Assembly: GCA_001766655.1 (NCBI GenBank)
Contig: MJCC01000001.1
Location: forward strand, 1,582,823 to 1,646,822
Reading direction: 5' to 3'
Length of the DNA stretch: 64,000 bases
Source: Phytomonas francai
Lineage: Eukaryota > Euglenozoa > Kinetoplastea > Trypanosomatida > Trypanosomatidae
In this document: piece after piece, positions 1-8,330 of the stretch
How positions within the stretch are numbered: the first letter of the stretch is position 1
Layout: every line of letters begins with the position of its first letter
Notes under the pieces: model-generated
Seen by the model: only the letters and a program-made list of their open reading frames with translations
Told to the model about the DNA's origin: nothing
Database searches by the model: none
Position numbers and translations under genes: made by a program

Positions 1-1778
1 TGGCGGCGGCCTCGCTGCGCGCGGGGCCGCGCCTTCCGCGGGCGGCGGTCGCGTGCGCGCTGGAGGCCTACTGCCATGCCTCGCAGTCCTCGTCGGCGGG
101 GGGCGGGGCCTCCGTCGAGGAGCGCTGGCTTGAGCTCTGGGGGGGGGTCGCGGGGGCCGACAGCGACGTCGACGCCGCCTGCGAGCCCTCCCCGGCGGCG
201 TCGCTGCGCTTTCTCTGGCTGGGCACCGCGCGCGAGGACGCGGTCTGGGAGCACTACGCGGCCTGGCACCTCCACTGCCTTGTGGTGACCCACCGCACGC
301 AGGAGGCCCAGCGGGCGCTCGCGCGCTACCACGCCAAGGGCACGCTTCTGCGCCTCGAGCTCTCCACCGTGAGCGAGCTCCTGACGGCGCTGCCAAGGGA
401 GATTTTGGATATGGCGGAGGGCGGGCAGGCGGGTATTGGCCCCCTGCTGGCGGAACGTTTATTGGACAGCAGTCGCCCGCTCACGCCCGCACCGTGCCAC
501 GGGTTGAGTAGTTCGTCGTCATTTCTCCCTGTCGGTTCGCGCCTGGCATCCAATGTCCCTATCGTAACGACCGATGTCGTTCTGTATGCTCGCATGCTTG
601 ACTACGCGCTGGGCAACGTGCGTGCGGCTGGATCCCGTCCCGAGTATGAGGCACGCCTATCCGACCTTCCGATGCTCTTTTCGCTCGCGAACACGGACTC
701 CCTCGCGGCGTCGATGGTGCCGAATGGCGTGGCAATCGAATGCGTGATGGTGGCCGAAACCGACGAGCGCCGCTCGCAGCGGATAGCGGTTCTGGGCCGT
801 TCGATGCGGCAGGCCGTGAGGTTGTTGTGTGGCTACTCGAGCAGTGCGCACGGCGCCAAGACCCCGGCGGCATGGCTGGAGGAGCCTTGCCCTGCGGTTG
901 ATCTGGCCCTTCAGCTCGGCGTGGGGCTGCTCAGCCGACTTTTGGTGTTGTGCTCGAGGCGTGGGAATGGGCTCGCGGTGCGGACGGCGGAGCCGAAGTG
1001 GCGACAGAAACTTCGTCAGACGACGGCTGTGCGGACGCATAAGTATCAGCTTTTGCTCTCGGAGCTTCCCCACGCGGATCTAAGCGTTATCGTCCAAACG
1101 CTGCTGAGTAGCGGCTATGTTTGTGAAGGAGGGGAACTGGGATCGTGTCTGCTGGATTCCGAGATGATAGATCTGAGATTCTATTCACTGTTCACCCTTG
1201 GTTTACTTTACCAGGCATTATGTGTTCTTTTAAAAGATACAAGCGCTGGACGGGTTGCAGCTGAACGCCCTCCCAGCACGTGTGCTAACACATCCGGTGA
1301 AAGAAGTGAAGGGAAAGACATGAAGGGAGTAAAGGAAACCGACGTAAATAGATACGATGGTGCCCTCATGCAGCTTCGAGATTTGTATAGGCGACGCCAG
1401 GAGGTGTTTGGGGAGGAGCTGCTTCGTTTTCAACCCACCACGCAGCGCACGGCAGCATGCACCTTCGAGTCGACGGATCATGACATTTCTGAGTGCAAAA
1501 CGACTGAAGATCTCCCCAGATTGCTTCCTCCGGGTGGATCCGTCTCAGGGCGCCTCTCGGGGTCGCCGTGCACGCTTCTCGACCCTGCCCCTGTCGTCGT
1601 CAACGTTGTTTGGCGGGTTGAGGACTACGGCGCAGACCATGATCCGCGGGTACGTCACCTGGTGCATTGCTTGAAGAACCGTTCCATGGTGACCCCTGAG
1701 GGGAAGCTCGTCTTGGACTGCCGACGGCACGCTTTTGATGGCTGGGCACTGAAGGGAACGGCTACCACAGCCGTATGA
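1..1778 (+). CDS. Unrecognised protein, 5' end outside window (partial)
   Basis: The frame is open from base 3 to the TGA at 1776-1778, about 591 codons, so the true start lies upstream of the window; the GTG at 282 is only an internal codon. I do not recognise the family. Two stretches loosely recall the two halves of an SMC hinge: a beta-alpha unit around 270-350 (HCLVVTHRTQEAQRALARYH) and a later segment around 590-620 containing YALGNVRAA, then an Ile/Val-rich strand. This resemblance is weak and is inference only. The C-terminus has a charged strand-rich segment (VVVNVVWRVEDYG). The first 300 bases are very GC-rich and the rest less so, a composition shift also seen in other genes here. 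Alternatives: any conserved hypothetical trypanosomatid protein. Confidence 0.75.
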   Translation, partial: AAASLRAGPRLPRAAVACALEAYCHASQSSSAGGGASVEERWLELWGGVAGADSDVDAACEPSPAASLRFLWLGTAREDAVWEHYAAWHLHCLVVTHRTQEAQRALARYHAKGTLLRLELSTVSELLTALPREILDMAEGGQAGIGPLLAERLLDSSRPLTPAPCHGLSSSSSFLPVGSRLASNVPIVTTDVVLYARMLDYALGNVRAAGSRPEYEARLSDLPMLFSLANTDSLAASMVPNGVAIECVMVAETDERRSQRIAVLGRSMRQAVRLLCGYSSSAHGAKTPAAWLEEPCPAVDLALQLGVGLLSRLLVLCSRRGNGLAVRTAEPKWRQKLRQTTAVRTHKYQLLLSELPHADLSVIVQTLLSSGYVCEGGELGSCLLDSEMIDLRFYSLFTLGLLYQALCVLLKDTSAGRVAAERPPSTCANTSGERSEGKDMKGVKETDVNRYDGALMQLRDLYRRRQEVFGEELLRFQPTTQRTAACTFESTDHDISECKTTEDLPRLLPPGGSVSGRLSGSPCTLLDPAPVVVNVVWRVEDYGADHDPRVRHLVHCLKNRSMVTPEGKLVLDCRRHAFDGWALKGTATTAV

Positions 1779-2049
1779 AACGCATTAAGATAGGATTATA
1801 CACACATCTATACGCGCACACACATATCCACGAACTTTATAGGAACGGTTCATTCAATTGGGTGTGAAATGGGTGCGCCTTACGTGGTTAATTTATACGA
1901 AGAATCTGCTTTAGTTATTCTTTTTTTTTTCGTGTTTCCTTTGCAACTGCCCAACTGGAGTGATTATTATTACTTTAACTATGCATTTATTTCGAAAACG
2001 CTTCATCCTTTCATCTTACAAAAATAGGTGGCTTCTTTCACACGCCTTC
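1779..2049. other. Spacer with RPS6 splice signals
   Basis: AT-rich spacer. It contains a T-rich tract at about 1919-1941 and a second pyrimidine tract at 2001-2017 followed by AG at 2026-2027. The second gives a 23-base leader before the conserved RPS6 start at 2050. An in-frame ATG at 1981 lies upstream of that acceptor and would add residues not expected for this family. Confidence 0.5.
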
Positions 2050-2799
2050 ATGAAGCTTAACATTGCGTACCCGCGCAACGGCACGATCAAGCAGTTCGAC
2101 ATCAACGACGATGTCCTGCGTCGCGTGCAGCTGCAGGACTACCGCCTCGGCAACGACGTCGACGGGGCCATCTTCGGCGAGGAGTTCGCGGGCTACCTCT
2201 TCCGCCTCCGCGGAGGGTCGGACAAGGACGGCTTCCCGATGGTCCCCGGGGTCCTGGCCTCGAGCCGGGTCTCGCTGCTGCTGAAGCGCGGCGCGATGGG
2301 CTTCTGCACCTTCCGCGGCTACCGCGGCGAGCGGCGGCGGAAGAACGTGCGGGGCTGCATCCTCGCGTCGGACATCGCCGTCCTGAACTTGACCATCTCG
2401 AAGGTCGGGGAGCGGCCCATCGAGGGGGTCACCGACACCACGGCCCCCCGCCGTCTCGGCCCGAAGCGCGCGAACCACATCCGCAAGCTCTTCAACCTCT
2501 CCCGCGAGGACGACGTGCGGAAGTACGTGGTCCGACGCAAGGTCAGCAAGGAGGGGAAGAAGGACCGCTTCAAGGCGCCCAAGATCCAGCGGCTGATCTC
2601 GCCCACGGTGAAGGCCCGCCGCGTGAAGAAGGTCCGGCTCGCGATGGAGAAGGTCCGCAAGTCCGCCGAGGAGCGCCGCAGCTACCTCAGGGTCATCGCC
2701 GCCCAGCGCCGCGCCCGCCGTCAGCGCAAGCACTCCGCGAAGCACGCCCGCAAGGTCCTCGCGCAGAAGGCAGAGGTCGCCGCCTTCCAGAAGAAGTAG
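2050..2799 (+). CDS. RPS6: 40S ribosomal protein S6 (eS6)
   Basis: Small-subunit ribosomal protein of 249 residues, the usual trypanosomatid length. It starts with the conserved MKLNIAYPRNGT and contains the family core (KDGFPMVPGVL, GCILASDIAVLNL, GPKRANHIRKLFNLS). The C-terminal helix is extremely Arg/Lys rich (RRARRQRKHSAKHARKV), as in eukaryotic S6. I chose the ATG at 2050 rather than in-frame upstream codons because it matches the family N-terminus and follows a plausible splice acceptor at 2026-2027. Codon third positions are almost all G or C, as expected for a highly expressed gene, in sharp contrast with the AT-rich flanks. The reverse-strand frame of similar length is a shadow of this GC3 bias. 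Confidence 0.97.
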   Translation: MKLNIAYPRNGTIKQFDINDDVLRRVQLQDYRLGNDVDGAIFGEEFAGYLFRLRGGSDKDGFPMVPGVLASSRVSLLLKRGAMGFCTFRGYRGERRRKNVRGCILASDIAVLNLTISKVGERPIEGVTDTTAPRRLGPKRANHIRKLFNLSREDDVRKYVVRRKVSKEGKKDRFKAPKIQRLISPTVKARRVKKVRLAMEKVRKSAEERRSYLRVIAAQRRARRQRKHSAKHARKVLAQKAEVAAFQKK

Positions 2800-3366
2800 G
2801 TCGGAAGAGAAAGAGATGCGACCTGCGCACAGTGTGTTAACATGGAAGGAGGGCATTGAAGTCAAACAAATGAGTTTCTTTTCTAATTTTATCACTTACA
2901 AATAAGCAAAAAAGTGTTTCAATGTGGGGCGCTAGAGTCTCCCTGTTTTCTTCGAATACGATTATGGATGGATGCTATTGTATTCTCCATCCCAAATAGG
3001 CTATTCTCCCCCCCCCCCCCCCCCCTTGGTACTTTTTGCCTTTAAATATTCCAAAGTAGTGGACTGGGTAAGTTTTTGAGTATAGGTATTTATTAAACTT
3101 GCTTTTTTTTTCACCAAGTAGTTAAACCCCACGTATCTAGACGTGTACCATAGTAGACAAAAATTTCGAGTACCGATCCATTTGTATATTTTATTTAGGG
3201 CTTTTGAAGTAGGAGATAGTAACGATTTTTATCATTAGTAAGGCAATTGTTTAGTGTTTGAATAGTAAGAAAGGCGAAACGAATTTATCTGTTCAATTCG
3301 TTCTCAGGCAAATTATCTATCTGAGCTGAAGTAAACGGGGGAAAAAGGTATCTCGATATCGGGCCG
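2800..3366. other. Intergenic, AT-rich, with C18 homopolymer
   Basis: 3' UTR of RPS6 and 5' UTR of the next gene. It contains a run of 18 C at 3008-3025, which may act as a pyrimidine tract or be a slippage site. No gene was seen. Confidence 0.6.
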
Positions 3367-4488
3367 ATGTCGCGCCGCATATTTGCTCGTAATTTGAATG
3401 GAGAGCTCTCCAAAACCTGGCGCCATGGCATTGCCGAGGCCAACACCATGGGGGTAAACGTCGCGACTTTTGGGGCGACAGGCGTTCTTGGCAGCCATAT
3501 TCACGCCGTGAACTGCATGCATGGGTACACTAACATCATCCCATTTCGTTTTCGAGGCGGCATTGCAAGCGGCGTGCGCGCTCTGCGTGCGTTAGGGGAC
3601 GGAACCATAGGCCAAAATCTTGAAACTGACTACGAGATCGATAAGGAGTTTGTCGTCAAATCCATCTTGGAGAAGGTCGATAACGTGATTAACTGCATCG
3701 GTGCGTGGCAGGAACCGACCATCTATGAGAACAGCCAGTCTTGGTTTTCCATGGAGGCGATCAACGTGGAGTGGCCGCGTATGCTCGCGCGGTGGTCCCG
3801 TGAGTTAGGCATCCTCAAGCTCACCCATGTTTCCATGGTGGGCGCGGACCTCAAAAGCCCCTCGAAGCTTTTAAGACAGAAACGCGAGGCGGAGTTGGCC
3901 GTTCTCGAAGAGTTTCCAACCGCCACGATCATCCGGAGCACCGATATTTTCGCCGAAAATGATTTTAGCTACTCCAAGTACCTCAAAGCGCAGCGCTACT
4001 GGAAGGTGGTGCCGGTCCCGAATAAAGGCCAGCACATCCACCAGCCCGTCTTCGCCGGGGATATCGCTGAGGCCGTAGCGCGTTCGCTTTTGTTAGACCA
4101 CACGGAGGGCCGCATCGCGGAGTTGGGGGGCCCCGTCCGCTTCACAACGAACGACCTCCTCCGGTGGTGCGCTGAGTGTAATTCGCTGAACGATTATGTT
4201 GTGCCCATGCCGACGTGGTTCTTCAGGATTCTTTGCCACTTGAACGAGCGACTTCCGTTTCACAAGGGTGCCATTTTCGGGACCAAACCGCCCTCATGGA
4301 ACAAGGATTGGCTAGATCGACAATTTATTGACAACTGCGCGACGCCGGAGCGGGACCCGGAGTTGTTGGACTGGGAGGATTTTGGCATCCCGATTGAGGA
4401 TCTCTACCGGATGGAGGAGAAGTACTTCATAACATCGGGCATGTGGGCGAAGATGCTTCCATACACGGACTATGGCCACCGCCTGTAA
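3367..4488 (+). CDS. NDUFA9: NADH:ubiquinone oxidoreductase 39 kDa subunit (NDUFA9-like)
   Basis: A 373-residue atypical short-chain dehydrogenase that matches the NDUFA9 accessory subunit of mitochondrial complex I. A Rossmann motif GATGVLG is at residues 36-42, followed by NVINCIGAW, LTHVSMVGAD and the substrate-side segment IIRSTDIFAENDFSYSKYL, all typical of this subunit. The family binds NADPH structurally and is not thought to act as an enzyme in the complex. The N-terminus (MSRRIFARNLNGELSKTWRHG) is Arg-rich and could serve as a mitochondrial presequence. The start ATG at 3367 is the first in frame. A 72-codon frame continues after the TAA, but it is AT-rich and probably untranslated. 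Presence of this gene argues for a retained complex I. Confidence 0.93.
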   Translation: MSRRIFARNLNGELSKTWRHGIAEANTMGVNVATFGATGVLGSHIHAVNCMHGYTNIIPFRFRGGIASGVRALRALGDGTIGQNLETDYEIDKEFVVKSILEKVDNVINCIGAWQEPTIYENSQSWFSMEAINVEWPRMLARWSRELGILKLTHVSMVGADLKSPSKLLRQKREAELAVLEEFPTATIIRSTDIFAENDFSYSKYLKAQRYWKVVPVPNKGQHIHQPVFAGDIAEAVARSLLLDHTEGRIAELGGPVRFTTNDLLRWCAECNSLNDYVVPMPTWFFRILCHLNERLPFHKGAIFGTKPPSWNKDWLDRQFIDNCATPERDPELLDWEDFGIPIEDLYRMEEKYFITSGMWAKMLPYTDYGHRL

Positions 4489-5641
4489 GAAATCAAACCT
4501 ATGCATTGGAGTCGCCAACCTAGAAATCCTCCTGAGAGATATAGATGCATGGTATACTCGAAAAAATTATTATGGATTGTCGTACTGGTTTGTTCTTTGA
4601 AGTTAAGTAGCGTGGACATCATAAAGGTTCTTTCTGTAGACATAAACTTCCTAGAACACAACGAAAGATCTGGGTTTATTTTTGTTCTAGCGATCATTTG
4701 GTGATGTAGTGGAACTATAGGCATTGCATAATTTCCGTTACCATTCAATGATTTCTAGTTATTTCTTTTCTTTGTTTTCCTGTGACTTTGTACAATGCGT
4801 TTCCCTTTTTCTGTCATTTTTTGCTCTCTCGAAAGCTCTCAACGTTGGTATATGTATATTAGTATCCTATGCTCAACACATAGAGTCCTAGTCATGCTTT
4901 TCTCTCTCTCTCAAGTTTAATGACTTCTCTTATTTCCTACCTTTGTGGATTGCAATAGCCGGAGTATGACTGCAATTACGAGATATCGCTAGTGAATGTG
5001 ATTTTGAAAATCTCATGAACACTCACAAGTCCACGTGAAAAGTAAAAGTAGAATGAGCCTCATGGAGACACTTCAACCCTCCCCATATCCTAGTACGCCG
5101 TTCCTACACAGATCTCAGACGAATTCTATTTGTTGTTGTTCATGAAGCTATAGTAAGAAGATATATTGTCTTGACTCCCTTTACAATCGATATTAAGCTT
5201 GATGAGCCTATAGCTATTAGCAATGCCTTTGATGTCTCTTCTGTGTAGGAGCAATTTGTCTTGAGAAGGTGTTGGTGTGTACTTACTTTTTTTCATCAAT
5301 GCTGTGATTTGGCCTGCTTGAGGCACTTTTTTTCTCTGCTCAAAGTCTTTACCCTCTTCAACACGTTATTGTACTCCTCTCTTCATATTACCAGGCCCCC
5401 AGTATGTTGATGGGAGCCACAGAAACTGCGTATTCTTTTCTATACTGACAACTGATTATCTATTTCATGAAACAGTCTCTGTTTTATCCAATGTACATGT
5501 TTTTCCCTTTTTCCACATTTTTTTATTATCATTCAATCTGAAACACAACTGCTAACCTATAACTTGGCATGAAGCAACAAAGACACCTATCTTTTTTTTT
5601 TTTTTTTTCGGTGTACCTGAGGTCACAGGAGGCTTAAAATC
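4489..5641. other. Long intergenic, no gene seen
   Basis: AT-rich spacer of about 1.15 kb with scattered CT-rich runs (for example 4901-4912). No convincing coding frame or RNA gene. The last 60 bases hold the splice signal of the eL32 locus. Confidence 0.6.
5589..5628 (+). promoter_or_regulatory. Trans-splice acceptor of the eL32 locus
   Basis: A T17-plus pyrimidine tract from about 5592 to 5608 is followed by AG at 5627-5628, 13 bases upstream of the eL32 ATG. This is the classic trypanosomatid arrangement (tract, short gap, AG, short leader) and shows that the locus keeps its transcript-processing signal even though the coding frame is broken. Confidence 0.6.
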
Positions 5642-6039
5642 ATGGTCAAGCCCATCATCCCCAAGGCGACCCTCACGAAGCGCACCGAGAAGTTCACGCG
5701 CCATTGCTATGAACGCTCTTCCCGGAGCTGAGCCCGAGTTGGCGTCCGCCCCGCGGCGAGGACTCACCGGTCCGCCGTCGCGATAAGGGCCAGAAAGCCA
5801 TGCCCAACAAGGGCTGCGGGAGCCCTCGCAAGACGAAGTATATCACTCCGTCGGGCTTTAAGAACTTCCCGATCCGAAATGTGCAGGACCTGCACATGCG
5901 CGTCCTGCAAAACCGCACGTACGCCGGCGTGATCTGGGACGCCGTTGGCGTGCGTAGCGGCAAGGCCATCGTGCGTAGGGCCCGCGCCCTCGACATTCGC
6001 CTCCTCCACGGCAACACCAAGCTTCGCAAGTCGGAGTGA
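5642..6039 (+). pseudogene. RPL32: 60S ribosomal protein L32 (eL32), frameshifted
   Basis: The first 25 codons from the ATG at 5642 encode an eL32 N-terminus (MVKPIIPKATLTKRTEKF), then the frame hits TGA at 5729-5731. The rest of the protein continues in the frame opened at 5713 (SPSWRPPRGEDSPVRRR, then KAMPNKGCGS, then TKYITPSGFKNFPIRNVQDL) to the TGA at 6037. The total of 398 bases is two more than 132 codons, which fits a 2-base insertion near 5716-5722. Several positions depart from what I recall of the family: Cys where NKGYGS is usual, and HMRVLQNR where YMLLMQNR is usual. That favours a decaying copy over a sequencing error, but an assembly error cannot be excluded. A second, intact copy elsewhere would be expected, since eL32 is essential. 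Confidence 0.85.
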
Positions 6040-6439
6040 TGAGGGCTGGAGGAAGGGAGGTGAATGGGCTTGCCTGCCTAGTACCGAGCTCCTCCACTTT
6101 CTGAAGTCGCACACGCTGCTGGGATTCACATGTTTTTTTTATTATTAATTCACGAGTAAAACACATCCACCGACAGACGCGAAACCCAGCCCTGTGGAAC
6201 GGTTTTCTCGTACCGTGATATGAGTCAGCTTTTTAATCTGCTCCAAAAGGCTTTTTCAACCCCAATTCTTTATTTTCCTTTATCCTTTTCATCCTTTTAA
6301 GTTCTTGAACTTTTATTGTACCATACCCCAAGGGGAACGATACTAGATTATATTTGTTGCCTTACGCACGGGAAGATACATTAATATTATTATTTGCTTG
6401 AATCTTATTATATATTAATCGATTTATTATCCAATCTAT

Positions 6440-6484
<45 letters not shown>

Positions 6485-6509
6485 CATACGTTGGTGTAAA
6501 CGCTTCGCA
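6040..6509. other. Intergenic with TA microsatellite
   Basis: AT-rich spacer containing the dinucleotide tract at 6442-6480. No coding frame is supported. Confidence 0.6.
6442..6480. repeat. (AT)n microsatellite
   Basis: About 19 uninterrupted AT units, 30 bases upstream of the next start codon. Confidence 0.95.
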
Positions 6510-7106
6510 ATGACTTTAGGCAAACACAAAAATTTAGATAATGCGCCCGTGTATCGCATGCCGCACGAGCAGCAAGTTCAGCTTCTTTCGGAGGCATTAT
6601 TGCGTGAGTTCATGCACCGACGCGGATTTTTGGAAACCTTGAAGACTTTTGACAAGGAGAACCCGCGTAATGTGGATACCATATCTTCCCGGGCCCTCAT
6701 GTCAGATTTGATGGCATTGGATGCCATGAGCCAAAAGCGTTTAAAATCTCTGGGTATTGAGACTATTATGGAAATGCTATGTGCGCTTCGGGTCGAACAT
6801 CGGAATGAGGTGAATCAACTAGCGGCAGAGGCTAATGTGGATGTTCCGGAGACCCCATCCGAAGCTGAAATAGAGCAGCTACGGAAAGCGTATCACCGCA
6901 GGAAAAAGGAGATACGCGACGCTTTAAAAGCCAAGAAGGCGTCATTTGCGGACGCGAAGTCATCGAAAAATGGGGCCTTATTCAAGGAAAAGCACCCAAA
7001 AGTATTCAGCAGTGATGAGGATGTGACGACGTCCTTGAACAAATTGCTAGACAGTGATAAGGATGATCCTAGCAATGATATCAGTAGCTGTGAAGACGAT
7101 AGGTAA
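6510..7106 (+). CDS. LisH-like N-terminal domain protein
   Basis: 198 residues. Residues about 20-60 (QLLSEALLREFMHRRGFLETLKTFDKENPR followed by ISSRALMSDLM) form a LisH-type helical hairpin: hydrophobic helix, Arg/Gly turn, second helix. The spacing and the basic-proline turn recall the N-terminus of the MINDY-4 (FAM188B) group, but no deubiquitinase domain follows, so only the dimerisation-type module is present. The middle is a charged, probably coiled-coil segment (EIEQLRKAYHRRKKEIRDAL) and the tail is acidic and Ser-rich. A role as an adaptor or basal-body or cilium-associated protein is plausible for LisH proteins but is not shown by the sequence. The start is the first ATG after the AT tract. 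Confidence 0.75.
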   Translation: MTLGKHKNLDNAPVYRMPHEQQVQLLSEALLREFMHRRGFLETLKTFDKENPRNVDTISSRALMSDLMALDAMSQKRLKSLGIETIMEMLCALRVEHRNEVNQLAAEANVDVPETPSEAEIEQLRKAYHRRKKEIRDALKAKKASFADAKSSKNGALFKEKHPKVFSSDEDVTTSLNKLLDSDKDDPSNDISSCEDDR

Positions 7107-7919
7107 TAGCGATTTCAAGGCGCGGCTTTGAAGCTTTCACTCTAGAAAGTTAGGGTCGAAAAGATGTGATCTTATTACATCGGCCTTGCTCAAGAAACAA
7201 ATCAACTTCACGAAGTGTGCGTTGTGGCTGGAGCTTGAAGTTGCTCTCTTATATGGGGATAAAATAATCTCAATCCGTTTGGTGGTGCGTGTTTGCGCGC
7301 AATAGTCTTAACTCTTCGCTGGGATTTCATTATCACCGAAGAAGCGTCTTCCAACGGTTTCATTTTTGAAGTTTCTTTAGTTAGGATAGATATTTTCACT
7401 GTTGAACACATATTCCCTGCTTTAGTTATTTTTTATGTTTTGTGTGCGCTGATTCATGCTGTTTAACTTGTAAGAGGGTGAGTCTGCAGCGGTACTTGTT
7501 GCCTTGTGGGAATATTCGTTACTACGTTCTGCAAGAAGCGCAAGTGAATACACGACCATTACTGGAGTTTAGAAGTTTGTGAGGGTATTTTGCTAAACAC
7601 TCAACAACCCCATTTAGAGGTGCAATTTCGTTTGATATTTCGTTTCTTATTTTTTCTCAGTTGGTGGTGATTCTCCCCACAGAACTTTGATACTTTTATA
7701 TTTGGAATGATTTCAAAAGCTTTGTGCCGTGGAAATAGTGTTAAAGGGGGTTTTATTGCTTAAGAGCATACGATAGCACCCAAAGGCGATTGATTGTGAT
7801 GCCTATTATTTATTATCCCACCTTCCTCGTTCCTATAGTATGATAGTCGTTGATGCGGATGTAAAAAGCTAGAGCAGGTTCAATACAATTATCACAGTGA
7901 TATATCCATTAAACGATTT

Positions 7920-7957
<38 letters not shown>

Positions 7958-8330
7958 CACGACCACAATAAAGTAGCAAATATGCACACAAAAAATACGC
8001 CTATGCTTATTATCCAAAAAGACAAGAGATAAAAGTGTTGCATCAAGCTTATTTAAGATGTTTTTGATCAGTTTCAATTTTTACCTGCAACTTTCTCGTT
8101 ATGCTTTTGACGTTCCTTTATTTTGCTTCACACTATGCTCTTTACCAACCCTAGGATTGTAGTATCGGTTTCTATAAAGATTGTATATGCATAATAATAC
8201 TTGTGAATCTGAGTTTAATTTAAAATATATAAAACAAGTGTCAACTCACTAGAATAATAACTGTAGTTGATACTAATCTAAACACTTTTCTTACCGTGAA
8301 GAAATTCTCGCAACACGTTGAGTATAGAAC
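7107..8330. other. Long intergenic, no gene seen
   Basis: About 1.2 kb. The first 300 bases are moderately GC-rich but broken in all frames; the remainder is AT-rich with an (AT)n tract at 7922-7951. No RNA gene was recognised. Confidence 0.6.
7922..7951. repeat. (AT)n microsatellite
   Basis: Uninterrupted AT dinucleotides, about 15 units. Confidence 0.95.

Noticed and set aside
1981..2049. N-terminal extension of eS6 from the ATG at 1981
   Set aside because: Not part of the family and upstream of the likely splice acceptor at 2026-2027.
4489..4704. 72-codon in-frame continuation after the NDUFA9 stop
   Set aside because: AT-rich like ordinary 3' UTR and not similar to any expected NDUFA9 tail; several other genes here have 20-40 open codons after the stop by chance.
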